A DNA stretch of 64,000 nt from Diphasiastrum complanatum (Eukaryota; Streptophyta; Lycopodiopsida; Lycopodiales; Lycopodiaceae), in NCBI GenBank assembly GCA_029204225.1, contig CM055102.1:8248587-8312586 (forward strand), written 5' to 3'. The notes under the pieces are model-generated. The model worked only from the letters and a program-made list of their open reading frames with translations, was not told the DNA's origin and did no database searches. The translations under genes were made by a program, and so were the position numbers. Positions within the stretch are counted from its first letter, which is position 1; each line of letters opens with the position of its first letter. Of the stretch, positions 33,349 through 46,265 are shown piece after piece.

Positions 33349-34784
33349 GTTTGACCATTCTATATCTTTTCTCCTAATGTTTGGTTTTCTTTGTTTCTAT
33401 CATTGGTGATACCGACTATTTATAAACTCAACTATGTAAATTTCTATCCTCTGATAAGTGGTGAGTTTGTTAAGAGTTAAGACGTCCTTGTCTCATTTTG
33501 AGGTCAAGAGTGTGACTCTAATTTGCTACGTGAATAACGACATACACGAGAAACGATATTAATTAGGTAGTTTTCTATATCATACAACAAAACATGAAAA
33601 TAAAAAAAGCATGATGCATTCAAAGTGTCCATCCTAGTTATATATAGAAGCTGAAACAATTCTAGTTGTATTTTCAAGAGAGAACATTTTCATGGTTCAC
33701 AAAACCTAATCAAATGTGTCATCACCAAATTAAACGTGCACCTGAAGATGGCCGTTTACAGGCTGCGGCCTTAGGCGACCTAATTTTCCACCTTCCTACA
33801 ATTGATAGCAAGGGGAGCAAATCATGTGATGAATGGTCTTCATCACAATAGCTGCTGCTGAGTTGGGTACAATAACAAGGAACCAAGTACGTGACAGATG
33901 ATAAAGCTTTTAGCAACGCCATTTGGATGAGGAGATAGTAGGGTTGCTAGATGTTTGAAAAGCTCCTCAATCCAAACTCTAAAAAGTTGAAGAACTGCAG
34001 AACTAGGCACACAACTCCCTTTGTGCTGAAGCATTTTGGTGTGGCTTGCAGCTATTGCAGTAGTGAAAGAAACGCATTGAAAGCTACAAGAACTCGCCAG
34101 CTGTGAACTTTGTTTATAGACGAATCTTAATATGTGACAAAAATGAAACATATCAGTTTGCTAGAAAATTGGGCTTTGAGAAAGAAAGAAACACTGACTC
34201 CTGAGCTTCAATTTGTCTACTCCGAAGTAGACAATCATTCTGAAAAGCTTGAGCAATGAGTAGTCAGTGGATTCCTTTCAGATCCAGCAATAATGATCAT
34301 AATAATTCATATTCAGCTGCCTGGGCGGTTCAGAGGTCACTGAAAAAGGAAGAGTAGGATCAGGCTATATCCGATAAGCAGATCCAAAGTTGGTACGCGG
34401 TCCTTTGAGGCCGTGATCGGTCGGTGTCAGTAGTCAGAACTGCAGTCTACTGATTGATGCTGCTCATAGTTGACATGAATAATTACACTTCTCGTTCTCA
34501 TCGAGTGTGTAATCACCGATGCAGCGATGCTAGGTAGTCATGATTTGGTTACTGGCAGTGATAAGATGTGGAGCTCCTTAGTTCTGGCAGCGAAAGAAAC
34601 TGCAATACGGAGGAGGACCAAACAGAAACGGACGCGCAGGTGGGCTATGCTGCTGAGCAATGGAGGTTGGCTGCTGCTGGTTGTGGTTGTCCGTGACTCC
34701 TAAAGGAAGTCTCAGTCCTTTGTCGTGGGGCTGGCCCATCAGCCCTAAATTTTCTTCTCTCTTCTAGGTTTCTTTATCTTTTGC
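33349..34784. other. Unassigned non-coding DNA
   Basis: No repeats or protein motifs identified. Codon-free, mixed composition; some stretches (33700-34200, 34300-34760) look less AT-rich and more unique than their surroundings, so a decayed host-gene or UTR fragment is possible, but nothing supports a specific call. Confidence 0.35.
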
Positions 34785-35190
34785 CCCTCATTTGTGTCCC
34801 AAATTGGACCAAAACTCATGTCCCAGGGAGGACACGAAAGGAAGTGTTTATTTTTGGCACTTAGAGCCAAACCATTTGTGCTCCGACTTGGAGCCAAACC
34901 TATCAAGGGGACAGGAAAGGAAGTATGTACCAACTCATGTGTCGCGACATCCAAACTTATGCTTCTTGGTTTCCAATGGAAGGCTCGAACTTGAGACCAA
35001 AGAAACTTTGGATGTCAAGCGTTAACCAATTGAGCCAACTCCCTTGGGTGACATCCAAACTTATGACCTCAACGAGGAGAGGAAAGAAAGTCTTTACCAG
35101 CTCAATCACTTATTGCATTTGTGCCATGACTTGGAGTTCAACTCATGACCCAAAGGAGAGGAATTTATGTCCTTACAAGCTCATCATGTA
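34785..35190 (-). repeat. SINE-like array of tRNA-related half units
   Basis: On the minus strand four diverged ~60-90-bp units follow one another. Each has a GAGCTGGTAAAG-like or GAGTTGGTACAT-like word, then a CTTTCCTCTCC-like stretch, then a B-box-like GAGTTGAACTCC, AAGTTTGGATGTC, AGGTTTGGCTCC or GAGTTTTGGTCC. Units one and three also share GGCACAAATG or GAGCACAAATG. The 88-bp tRNA-like insert at 34962-35049 is embedded in the second/third unit. I infer an old tandem SINE-derived repeat. Confidence 0.55.
34962..35049 (-). mobile_element. 88-bp tRNA-like SINE with 16-bp target duplication
   Basis: Flanked by identical copies of GACATCCAAACTTATG (34946-34961 and 35050-35065). On the minus strand the insert carries TGGCTCAATTGGTTAA (A-box-like), AAGTTCGAGCC (B-box-like) and the 3' end GGAAACCAAGAAG, the same end as the insert at 1497-1580. 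Two insertions with the same body and independent long target duplications define a mobile family. Confidence 0.85.
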
Positions 35191-36276
35191 TTAGAGGACC
35201 TCTTTGTTGCCAACTTCTTCTTCTTCTTATGTCCTCATTTGTAAGTTGCAACTTCTTTGCAAACTTAAAGATTTTCTTTCCTTTGCATGTCCTCATTTTT
35301 CTTTTAAGTCCTTGTTTGTATGATTGAATTTGGTCTAATCTCTAACCTCAAGGAAAGTGAAAGCAGTCGTTCACCGATAAGGCCACTTATTCTATAGATC
35401 TAGGCCCTGAATTTGAGAGAAAATTCTATAACATTTATGGTTTCCCTTGTACTTGTGCGTAGGAGTCCAAAAACCTTCTTGTAAATCACCTCCAAAATCT
35501 TGCATTTTTGTAAGATTGTCAATTTAAAAACTGTTGCCTTTCAAAATCTTCCAATTTAAGACACTTGCAAAATATTGATCCTTTGAATGCTTAAGATTCC
35601 ATCAAATTATGTATGTAAAAGCTAACAAATAAAATAAAACTACCTTCATCAAGAAGTTATCTAAATGTAGCTTTAGAATGTCCTATTATGAAATTTTCAC
35701 TAATTCTCTTTAGCATTGCTTGTTGTAAAGCTACATTTACAAGCTTTACTTTCGGCGCCACCGGCGCCAGCAGCGCCACTGACTCTCCTGGCGCCAACGG
35801 TGCCGACGCCACTCTGACCAGAATCCAGCCGCCGCCAAGTTCTTATGGTTGAAAAATTTCATTGGTTCTAGCGAAGTCTAGAGAGCTTGGATCGATGTGC
35901 AATCACCTCACGCGATCTAGGCATGATTAAAAGAAGTCTAGGGATCAATAAATTCTAGAGAGAGAAAATGACTTTCTAGAGAGAGAAAACATGCTTTTCC
36001 AGTCTGGGCAGAGTGCTTGGTATGAGGGGAGGTGGTGAATCCCACCAAAACTATAAGGGAATGCGGGTTGCGACTTAGGGCGAGAGCTCCAACCAACTCT
36101 CAGCTTCCCTTGCTGGAATGTTGTCTAGGCGCCCGCCTTGGCATGCCAGCGCCCCGGAGACTAGGGTCAATCATACACTTGAAATTTAACCTTCTCAAAC
36201 TTATTAATAAAGTGGGATTTTCCTCAAACTGACTCTGATTACCTTCTGGGTTTCAGTGTTTGGTAAAAGCGCCAAT
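35191..36276. other. Non-coding, with a CpG-dense GGCGCC cluster
   Basis: Mostly AT-rich. Within 35753-35815 the palindrome GGCGCC occurs three times among GGTGCC and GACGCC variants, an abrupt CpG-dense island. From about 36030 to 36160 another GC-richer stretch contains GGCGCCCGCC. No gene is seen. Confidence 0.4.
35662..35739. repeat. 14-bp inverted repeat, 50-bp spacer
   Basis: TAAATGTAGCTTTA (35662-35675) and its exact reverse complement TAAAGCTACATTTA (35726-35739) flank a 50-bp spacer. This could be a very small MITE or a hairpin; no target duplication is evident. Confidence 0.7.
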
Positions 36277-36577
36277 TGTAAGGCCGCTTCAAACTTTTCG
36301 ATCTGGCACATAGCTGAGGGTCGTATCCTGGGACGCCAATGGTATGTCGTCGGGACCATTCAATCCGGGACGCCAACGGTATGTTGTCGGGACCATTCAG
36401 TCCAGGAACTGGTTGTCTTCATATCTGTCGCAACTTGTGGTTCCGAGTGTTCCTTGCATGAACGTGAATGGGTTAAGCTCTTGGGGAACGGGCTCTAACC
36501 TGTCGGCTGAGTTGGATAGCTTGCTTGGGTGGAAGTTACATGTTTATGGCTGTCCAGTTTGGCGTGGTGCCAGGTTG
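36277..36577 (-). repeat. Possible LTR piece with 37-bp tandem duplication
   Basis: GCGCCAAT followed by TGTAAGGCCGC resembles the primer-site/LTR edge of the gypsy-type element at 5051-5068 (GCGCCAAT then TGTAGTCC), suggesting a minus-strand LTR beginning near 36277. Two adjacent 37-bp units (36330-36366, 36367-36403) start GGGACGCCAA and differ at three positions. The right side is cut by the copia element at 36578. Confidence 0.35.
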
Positions 36578-37631
36578 TGAAGTGAAAAATGATCAACGCA
36601 AATTGCTAATATCAATCAGGCTCTGTATCGAAACAAAATGAAATGAAGCGAAACTAGACGAAACGAAACAAAGCAAAGCAAAACTTGAACGAGCACTGAT
36701 ATTGACATTGTTGAAGCAAAATCAAATTAATCGCGAACGAAATGAATTCGGATGGATTTTATATATGATTGCTGGTCACTGCCTGCTATATCATTCCTAC
36801 AATCCTCCAGAAAGTAGACAGACACTGCTGATCTACGTTATAAATTAATACAACATTCAACAAAACTGAACCAGTGTGCAGAATTGATAAAACAAGTGAA
36901 TGAGATAGCAGATAGTAATTCATTCAAGATCAGACAAAATTGAGAGTGATATGTGCATAATAGCTACAGTATCATCTATTGATTCTCTTAATTTTGAGTG
37001 TTGTATGACAGATCCACACAACGCATTGGCGTGAGAGAAAATAGTGTTCTCTCAAAAGTAGCGTCTCACTTACTAGCGGACTTATTGGATCTCTGTGAAT
37101 CCTGCTTACAAAATTGTCTCGCTCACAGGCAAACTTCCGTATTATGTATATTTTCTATTTGCTACTGTATATATCTTATACATCTAGTAATTGCATATGT
37201 TCAAAGTAGCATATCTGATTAGATAGACTAAACAATCTATAACTAATCATGGATTACAAGAGAGGTGGATTAGGCACGTCCTAACGCTCTTCCGTTGACG
37301 TCATCATATCAAATCCGAGTTTTTGTACTTCATGGTATTTGCATGATCTTCCTGATCCTTTGGACGTGAAGGTCAAAAAGTGTCGCGAAGATTTTCGTGT
37401 CGCTTCGAGTCGTTTTACTTTTGCGTCGTCTGACTTTCTCCTGTTGTATCACAAAAACTTTTCTTTCGCAATCATTTTGCGTTCGTGTCTTTTGGTCAAG
37501 ATGTTCGCGAACATTTTCGCTTCTTGTCTTTTCGTCAGGATGTTCGTGAACATTTTTGCTTCGTGTCTTTTCGTCAAACTGAGGGCTAAAAGCTAGCAAA
37601 GCTTTGGAAACAGAAACATTTTGTTTCTTCA
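36578..37631 (-). repeat. 3' LTR of decayed copia element
   Basis: Starts TGAAGTGAAAAATGATC and ends TTGTTTCTTCA. Near its right end, in U3 for a minus-strand element, the 12-bp palindrome TGTTCGCGAACA (37502-37513) is followed 39 bp later by TGTTCGTGAACA (37541-37552), within a ~39-bp tandem duplication. Confidence 0.9.
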
Positions 37632-40600
37632 ACTCTCTCTCAAAGCGTGGTAGCTTGATGACTCCAAGACTGCTCCTTTGTTTCTCGAACAGACCTTTGT
37701 CTTAGGCCTTTGTGAAAATTTCAACCACCATCTCCTTTGTTCCAATGAAAATAGTTTGTAGCATCTTCTTCTCGATCAGATCCCTTATCAAGTGATACTT
37801 GATTGAGATGTGTTTTATCCTTGAGTGAAACACATGAACCTTTGTTAGATGTATTGCAGATGTATTGTCCATCTGCAGAATCAGAGGCTCATTCCTTGTT
37901 TCGCCCAGTTCGTCAAGGAACTGTTTGAGCCAAATGATTTCATTAGCCATCTTTGCTGCTGCAACGTACTCTGCTTTGCAAGATGACTGAGCCACAATGG
38001 TCTGCTTCTTGCTGACCCAGAAAATTGCTGCTCTTGACGCAATGGTGCATATTCCTGAGACACTTTTGTAGTATTCCTTGAGAGATACCCAGCTAGCATC
38101 ACTATAGGAAAGCATTTGGAACCCTGCATCATGAGAATAACACAAACCAAAATCCTTCGTTAATTGAAGGTATTGCAAAAGTCGTTTTGCAATCTTCCAA
38201 TGAGTTGAGCCTGGATTTGTACAAAATTGGCTCATCCTGAACACGGCATAGGCATTGTCAGGATGTGTGTTATCTACAAGGTACATCAGCGATCTGATCA
38301 GCTTTCTGTTTGGTGTAAGCTACATCAATTCTCTTTCTTCTTCAGTCTTTGAATAGTCTTTATTCGTCAGGACTATTCCTGCAAGCATTGGAGTATTTGT
38401 TCCTTTGCAATTTAGCATCCCAAAATCTTCTAAGATCTTTTGGGTATATCTTGACTGATGAAGGTACAATTTACCTCCCTCATAGTCCCTGTTAATCTAT
38501 AAGCCTACATCTGGCTTCTCCCAGGTCTGCAATCTCGAAATGTTTCGAGATGTCATACTTCACCTTAGAAATAAGCTCTTCACTTTTGTAGAGTATTAGA
38601 GTGTCATCCACATATACAGCTACAATGATGATCTTCACATCTGTAATTCTTACATAAACATTGGAATCAGCCATTAGTGGCTTGAATCCTAAGGATTTTA
38701 GGGTTTGATATTTCTTCTTATACCATTGTCATGCTGATTTCTTCAGATCATAAATACTCCTATGCATTCTGCATGCATAAGTAGGAAGTGAATTTGAAAT
38801 GTAGCCTGGAGGTTGATCCATGTAGACTTCTTCCTCTAGCTCACCATGCAAGTATGTTGTCTTTTCATCCACGATGTGAATCCTGAGATCATAAGCAGCT
38901 GCATATGCAAACAATAAACATAGGGACAAATGTTTCACGACAGGAGAGAAGGTCTCAGCATAGTCAATACCATATCTCTGAGAAAACCCCTTCGCTACAA
39001 GTCTTGCTTTATACTTAGAAATATCTCCATTCGGTCCATACTTTAGCTTGTATACCCACTTGTAATTTACAGTCTTTCGCTTATCTGGTAATGGCTGCAA
39101 CATCCATACCTGATTCTTCCTCATGGATTCCATCTCCTCATTCATGGCTTGGATCCATTTGTCCTTCTCTGGACATTCAATTGCTTCCTCAAATGTTTGT
39201 GGTTCTCCACTGAATCCACAAAACTCTTTTGATGTAGAAGCTGAGCTGTCTGGCACAAATCTTGCTGGCGCTCTTCATTCTCTTGTCAGTCTTCTAGGAG
39301 ATCCTCCTAGAACTACAATGCCTTTGCCTTTGTCTGCTCTGCTAGGTTCGGAACCATTTCGATTTACAGGTATTGTAGCAGTAGGCTGGCTCGTGAATCT
39401 TTCTTCATCTGATTCCTTACTCGAATGAGGTGCGACTCAAACATCTTCGTCTGAGTGTTCGTCCTCTGCTCCCTCTATCACAGTTGGTAGACCATAGTAT
39501 TGTCTTCCAAGGACTTCATAACAGACAGGATCAGTGTTGGCCATCGTTTTGCTCTCATTGAATTTGACATCTCTAAGTGTCTTCATTGTGTTTTTCTCTG
39601 GCATATAGACTCTGTAGTATGATGAATGATTGTCATATCCTACAAGATATCCTTGTTCTGCTTTCTCATCAAGCTTCTTTTGAACCTTATCAGAAACATG
39701 TGCATAAGCTACACAGCCAAAGATACGGATGTGAGTCGGATTGGGTTTTCTACCCCACCATAATTCTTGTGGTGTCATGTGAGGAACACCAGATTTTTAT
39801 GTCATGTTCTGAATGTAAGCAACTGTAGCTACTGCTTCAGCCCACAGCACTCTTGGAGCCTTTGAATAGGCCATCATGCACCTGGCACCTTCCATTAGAG
39901 TCATGTTCTTTCTTTCTGCAACATCATTGTGCTGCGGTGTGTAAGATGTAGTTCTTTTGTGAATGATTCCATGATCATTGCAGAAGTCAGTGAATCGATT
40001 TGAGATGTATTCTCCACCTCGATCTGTTCTGATCTACTTCACCTTAGTTTCTATGCATCTTTCTGTCCAATTCACATACTCTATGAACTTGTCAAATGCT
40101 TCTGATTTATTGTGAATAAAGTAGACTCTAGCAAATTTACTACAGTCATCAATAAAGATTATATAATACTTTGAGCCTCCAACTGAGATCACGTTGAAAG
40201 GTCCACAGATGTCTGAATGTACAAGCTCCAGAATCTTTGTAGTTCTGTAGGAGTCTTTGACGAAAGGAGTACGTGACATCTTACCCTTCAAACATGCATC
40301 ACAGTTCATCGAACTGGTTGCATTCGAGATGCTCACCCCTGTGATTGCTCCATAATGGCTTGCTTGATATAGTGCCATTGAATTCATATGGCATAGTCTC
40401 TTGTGCCATAGAGTATCTGGTGAATCATCATGAGTCTGATGCACTTGATCTGCAGTTAGACGTACCTTCAAGTGATACAGGTTGTCTTTTCTTCTATTTT
40501 GAGTGATTAGTGTACTGGTACTTGCATCAATCATGTTGCATGCTTCGTCCGAGAACGTTATACGCATCTTTGCATCAGCTATTCTTGCCACTGATAGCAA

Positions 40601-41872
40601 GTCTTGTTGCAGTGTAGGCACGAACAGAACGTCTTCAAGTTGTCTGTCTCTGCCGTTTGTGTTGAGCCATAGTGAACCAATACCATTCACTGATGCTTTG
40701 ATCCATCTCCAAGAACGATAAATCTTGATGGATCTGCACTATGAAAATCAGACATGATCCGTCTTGATGTAACGAAGTACGAGGTAGCCCTTGAATCAAG
40801 GATTACCTCATGTGTGTCAAGTGTTGATACTACACACATGTTCGCACAGATGTAGGCGGTCGAATTTCCATGATTGGATTTTTCTTCGCCCATCTTTGAG
40901 CTCTCTGGCTCCTCGACATAGGACAAACTATTGTTGTTCTCCTGTCTTCTTTGAGCTAATTTGTTTCTTGGGTTTTGGCGGCAGTCCATGGCTGCGTGAC
41001 CCTTCTTATGACAGTAGATACACTTAATTTTTGGATTTAGCCAACATGAATCCATCCTTTGTTCTTCCATTTGTCTTTGCTGGCTCCTTCTGCTTGTTGA
41101 TCTTGATCTTGCTTTCGATCTGACTCCCTCTTAGGCTTGAATTGCTTCTTTGTCTTTTCTTTGTTGTTGTAGAGGGCTTGGTCAGAAGCATCTTTGTGAT
41201 CAAGGTGCTCTCGAGCTTCGACTTCTTCTCGAATCTCGACAACTGCCTTTTTTAGTGTCATTGCAAGATCTTTTGCTAGCAGCGTTCTAGTTGTTTGGAC
41301 GGATCTTGGTAAGGCTCTCAATAGATAGGTAAGCTGCTTCTCTGCTGACACTGCATTTTTTGCTCCAGAATTGTGTATTGAAAGGAATAGATCCTTCATA
41401 TTCCTAATGAAGGAAGTGAGGTCTTTACCATCCCACTGCAAGTTTGTCAACTGATCTTCGAGGAGCATGATCTGACTACATGATTTCATCTGAAATCTTG
41501 TGAGTAATGTATCCCACATCTCTTTTGCTTTAGATATTGTAGTCAGGTCAAGATTCAGGCTATCCTCGATGGATGAAGATAACACAACTATTGCCTTGTC
41601 ATTCTCCTCCCTCCATTCGCATAGCTCCTTGTCTGTAGTTGTGGGCATCTCCTCGGTGCCATATACCTAGGGAAATAATCCTTCTCCCTTTAGTATTAGC
41701 GAGGTCTTAACCTTCCATGCTAGGAAGTCAGATCCTGATGAATTGAGGATTGTATATTGCTTATTGAATCCATTACTGTGAATTGTGTTCTCACTTGTTG
41801 ATGGATCTTTGTTTGAATGCTTAGCCTTCTGGATCTGATAGCTTTGCGGCTTTGTTAGACTATGACAGGGTG
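37632..41872 (-). pseudogene. Copia gag-pol of the decayed element
   Basis: Reading leftward from the primer site: gag, with an in-frame TAG near 41667; a frameshift; zinc knuckle CIYCHKKGHAAMDC (correct C-x2-C-x4-H-x4-C); protease with DSRATS, where the family has DSGA; GAG-pre-integrase (WHKRLCHMN, CDACLKGK); integrase with HSDICGP, RTDRGGEY and AERKN, broken by a stop near 40034; integrase C-terminus (RIFGCVAYAH, YLVGYD); reverse transcriptase (YKWVYKLKYGPNG, KARLVAKGF, and YVDD near 38610); and RNase H (KQTIVAQSSCKAEY, HSRIKHISIKYH). Every domain is present but at least half a dozen stops or frameshifts separate them. Confidence 0.93.
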
Positions 41873-41884
41873 GCTCTGATACCA
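41873..41884 (-). other. tRNA-iMet primer-binding site
   Basis: GCTCTGATACCA, minus-strand TGGTATCAGAGC, one base from the LTR at 41886. Confidence 0.9.
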
Positions 41885-41885
41885 C

Positions 41886-42933
41886 TGAAGCAAAAAATGA
41901 TCAATGCAAATTGCTAATATCAATCAGGCTCTGTAATGAAACAAAACGAAACGAAGCGAGACTGGATGAAACAAAACGAAGTGAAGCGAAACTTGAACGA
42001 GCACTGATATTGACATTGCTGAATCAAAATAAAATTAATTGCGAATAAAATGAATTCGGATGGATTTCAGATATGATTGCTGGTCACTATCTGCTATATC
42101 ATTCCTACAATCCTCTAGAAAGTAGATAGACACTACTGATCTACATTATAAAGTAATACAGCATTCAAAAAAACTGAACCAGTGTGTGAAATTGATAAAA
42201 CAAGTAAATGAGATACACAAGTGATAGCATATAGTAATTCATTCAAGATTAGACAAAATTGAGAGTGATATGTGCATAATAGCTACAATATCATCTACTG
42301 ATCCTCTTGATTTCGAGCGCTGTATGATAGATCCACACAGCGCATTGGCGTGAGAGAAAATAATGTTCTCTCACGAGCAGCATCTCGCTTACTAGCAGAC
42401 TTCTTGGATCTCTGTGGATCCTGCTTACAAAATTGTCTCACTCACAGGCGGACTTCTGTATTCTGTATATTTTCTATCTGCTACTGTATGTATCTTATAC
42501 ATCTAGTAATTGCATACATTCAGAGTAGCATATCTGATTAAATAGACTAAACAATCTATAACTAATCATGGATTACAAGAGAGGTGGGTTAGGCACATCC
42601 TAATGCTCTTCTGTTGATGTCATCATATCAGATCAGGGTTCTTGTACTTCATGGTACTTGCATGATCTTCTTGATCCTTTGGAGCATGAAGGTCAAAAAG
42701 TGTTGCAAAGATTTTCGTGTTGCTTCAAGTCATTTGACTTTCGCGTCGTCTGACTTTCTCTTGTTGTATCACGAACACTTTTCTTTCGTGAACATTTCGC
42801 GTTTGTGTATTTTTGTCCAGATGTTCGCTCTTTTTGTCAAGATGTTCGCGAACATTTTTGCTTCGTGTCTTTTCGTCAAATTGAGGGCTGAAAGCTAGCA
42901 AAGCTTTAGAAACAGAAACGTTTTGTTTCTTTA
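41886..42933 (-). repeat. 5' LTR of decayed copia element
   Basis: 1048 bp, partner of 36578-37631. It retains one perfect TGTTCGCGAACA at 42843-42854; the upstream copy is disrupted by a short deletion (ATGTTCGCTC at 42821-42830). Confidence 0.9.
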
Positions 42934-43009
42934 GGTTGGTTTCATTCGTGAAGAAGCTTTGAGTTGGTTAAGTCTGATGTAAGTCAGACGACTTAGAAGA
43001 GACTAAAGA

Positions 43010-43380
43010 ATAATGAGATAGTATTCACTCCAAGTCTTCCAAAAGTGGAATGCCACTTAGGTTCAATATTATCTAGGCCCTACCTGCTGTTCATAAATAA
43101 AAGTTATGACTCTCTCTTCTTGCTCTAGAGTGGTTTGCCTTATCTTATCCATAACTTGCCCTAAACTAGTCATAATGGCCAAAATTGCCATGTAAAGCTA
43201 AAAATGAACTTTTGAATGACTTTGTGACTAAGTGAATTTGGACCCACTTAAAAATTGTTCATGTACCCTACCTTGACATGTGTGAGTAACCATGCGAAGT
43301 TTATTTGCTAATTTGGCCTCATATAGGCTCAAAGTGCCAAACTAACTAGAAAGCTAGACAACTAGTTGACAACTTTCACA
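43010..43380 (-). repeat. Partial 3' LTR
   Basis: Aligns with about 46570-47032 of the right LTR, including CCAAAACTAGTCATAATGGCC-type sequence (in parts). Where the right copy has 147 bp of (CT)n, this copy has only CTCTCTCTTCTTGCTCT. Confidence 0.85.
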
Positions 43381-46022
43381 CTCCCTCTTCAAGTAGTTTT
43401 ATCATAGATTTAGAACATAAACCAAGATGAGATCTATGCTTTATGAATAAGTCTATTATGAGCATCTATAAATATGAAATGGAAGGACTTCATAATTGAT
43501 ACAGATAATAGTGTTGATATTGGATGCTTCATTATTTCTTACATCAATTTTACATATCAAGATGAAAAACCAACATGAAGAAGTACATAGAATCATGCTT
43601 CCACCTTTGATATCTCCAGAAAAAAATAGCAACCAAGTAATGAATGTGAGTGAACTTGCCTCCTCCATATTTCACTTCATGTGAAGTGTATGTGTCCAAA
43701 ACTCCCATATATGAGACTCCATTGCCACCTTGCCATAAAGAACTATCAACCCTTAACAAACCATGACTAAAAGAGTACAAAAATGATGCTAATATAGCTC
43801 CACATGACTTCATATAACTAGTAGATAGCACTCGTCCATCTTCAAGATTCATCCGATACAATAAACTGACTATATATTCACCAAAATTTGACAATTTCCA
43901 CATATTGACATGACATTGCTCAAACATGAAGTTAGATTAGTAAAGTAGGTTTTAGCAACACTTTTTTGTTTCTCCTTTTACCTTAATTTATTCTTTAATA
44001 ACTTGAAGAAATATATCCTTAGTGCTTTGGCCATTTGATTTCCCTTCGATGCTCTTTACTAGCTCCAAATTGCCACTTTTCCCCCTGTGTCGATGAAGCA
44101 CAATAAGATCATCCATTCTATCTTTCACTTGAACATCAAAATCGTAGAACAAAACCTCATTTCAAGATCCATTAATGACATCCATTTCATGAAGACAACC
44201 ATCCATTTGCATACCAGCATCTACACAAGAAGATGTACCAAAATATGTGTGAAAAGCAAAGTGTGTACCTTCCACAACTTGCTTACCCTTATCATCATAT
44301 GTACGTCTAGATGACTTTTGTCTTTGCCTTGAGGAGATTGTTTTAACTTGACTTGGAGAGGGGTCTCCACCACAATTATTATCCAAAAATCCATCTTTAT
44401 CACCATCAAAATCCATAAATAACATCAAGCTTATCCACATTTTCCTCTTAAAAAAAAAACATGCATAGAAATGTTGAATTCTGTTGATAGATCTTCATCT
44501 CCATTTGCCAACTTTAAGCACTTGATCTTCATGTTGAATTGACTCTCCGTAGCATTCTTGAACTTGAGAAAAACAACAAGGACTTCATTCTTACCCTTTA
44601 GAAGTTAAATCCAACAATATCATTCTACAAAAGTCATCAATGCAAGTCACATGCGTCTTTGCTCCTCCATTACCCAAAGCACTAGTACAATGCACATCCA
44701 AAATGTACTAAGTAAAAAGACATCTTAGATTTTGAGAAACAACCTATATGACCTTGACATTGAATAAAGCTCACAAACTTGCTCCATTGTCATCAACCCA
44801 CCATGGTTAGAAATAACACATCCATCAAGTTTATAGAGCTTCCCTTGTCTCTTGCCCTTGGCAATCAAGGAACCATTCATGATTATCAAACAAGAATTAC
44901 CAACAAATTCCACTTCAAAATCTTTGATACACTAAGAACATTCCGAGTAATGGAAGGATGAACAACATATTCTCTAATCTTGCATTCCTATTTGTAGATG
45001 AATGAAAAATAGGAATAGTACCAATGCCCTTGATAACACATTTACCATCATTGGCCATGTTGATGACCTTCTTCTCTCCTTCATAAGTCACCAAAGAAGT
45101 GAAGCATTATTTGTGACGTGTCATATGAAAGCTTGCTCCACTATCAATCCACCATGGATCAATATCTCCATCATTGGTTAGCAAACTAGAAGACACCAAA
45201 AGATAATCACCATCGCATTGTTCGTCCTCATCAAAAGTGAAATTTCCTTGCATCTTTCCTCGCTCTCTCTTCCTTTTAAAACATTCACTTGCACATTGAC
45301 CTTTAATTTCACAATTAAAGCACTTCAACTTTGACTTGTACCCTCAAAAGAAGATGTCTCACCTTGATTCAAGCTTGTCTTCTTGAATCTATTTCCTTTG
45401 TTCTTGTCTTTAAATTTTCCTTTTGAAAACAATGTGTCTTCTCCTTCTTGAGTAGAAGTATCTCTTTCTATTGCTTGTAAACTGTGCACTTCAGCCACTA
45501 AGACCTCTTCCAAGTCCTCCACACTTAGAAATGTCTTCTCAATTGCCAAACTTTGTACAAGGTTAGCTTGATCTCATCCAACAAACCATTTAGCATTACT
45601 TGAGCAAGCTTAACATCCTTAATGCTACTATCAATGCATGCAAAATCATCATTCAAGGCTTTGACTCTTAAAATAAAGGTGTGAGCACATTTCCCTTCAT
45701 TTTGGCTACTTTGGAAGATTTGTCTTCTTACGGTTAGAACCCTAGAAGTGGACTTACTTTCATATACCACCTTCAATGCATTCTATGCTTCACTTGAAGA
45801 TGTGCACTTACCAATTTCCTTGAGAAGTTCATTGGTGACATTCATCTTGATGATGTGGACTACCTTCTTGGCCCTTTTATCATACCTAACATGGTCTAGA
45901 AGCACCAAAGGCCTCTCCCTGCAACAATGTCCATTACCTCATGCAAGTCAAGCAAGGATTTGATCCTCACTTTCCAAGTTGAATATTGGTAGAGTTGAGC
46001 CTATTAGTAGCCAGCATGCCAG
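43381..46022 (-). pseudogene. Copia gag-pol, heavily decayed, same family as intact element
   Basis: From right to left the minus strand keeps gag (STSRVLTVRRQIFQSSQNEG), a zinc knuckle CFNCEIKGQCASEC with Gln in place of His, protease (PWWIDSGASFHM), pre-integrase (GKRQGKLYKLDGCVISNH), the linker before reverse transcriptase (RTYDDKGKQVVEG) and the extreme C-terminus (LCSKSM-KL-EEG). The integrase core and polymerase are mostly deleted or unrecognisable. The sequence is too short by about 1.5 kb to hold a full pol. Confidence 0.85.
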
Positions 46023-46265
46023 ATGATTACTCCTCCTCTTTGAACCTGTTTTAATGCACTAAGTACTCACACTCCTCTCAACAAATGAATGAATATTGAA
46101 ATCACAAAGACTTAGAACCTTGCATTCTATCTCTCTTGAAACTTGTCAAATCAAATGTAGATTTTTGATGAATCTTGATCAACACATGTAGACAAATGCA
46201 AAAGATCATGCTAGATTGATGGAAAACCCTATTTTAAAGAACTTGCTATTTTTGGCCACCAACAT

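Larger units (their letters stand above)
36578..42933 (-). mobile_element. Complete but decayed copia element (6356 bp)
   Basis: A full-length minus-strand Ty1/copia element with target duplication GGTTG (36573-36577 and 42934-42938). The LTRs are 36578-37631 and 41886-42933. They differ at many positions, by eye mostly C/T and G/A transitions plus small indels, so the insertion is old. The right LTR now ends TTTA where the left has TTCA. A canonical primer site is at 41873-41884 and a polypurine tract adjoins 37632. It is of a different family from the intact element. Confidence 0.93.

Noticed and set aside
33843-34151. 102-codon minus-strand ORF as possible host exon
   Set aside because: No domain or splice context; kept only as unassigned sequence.
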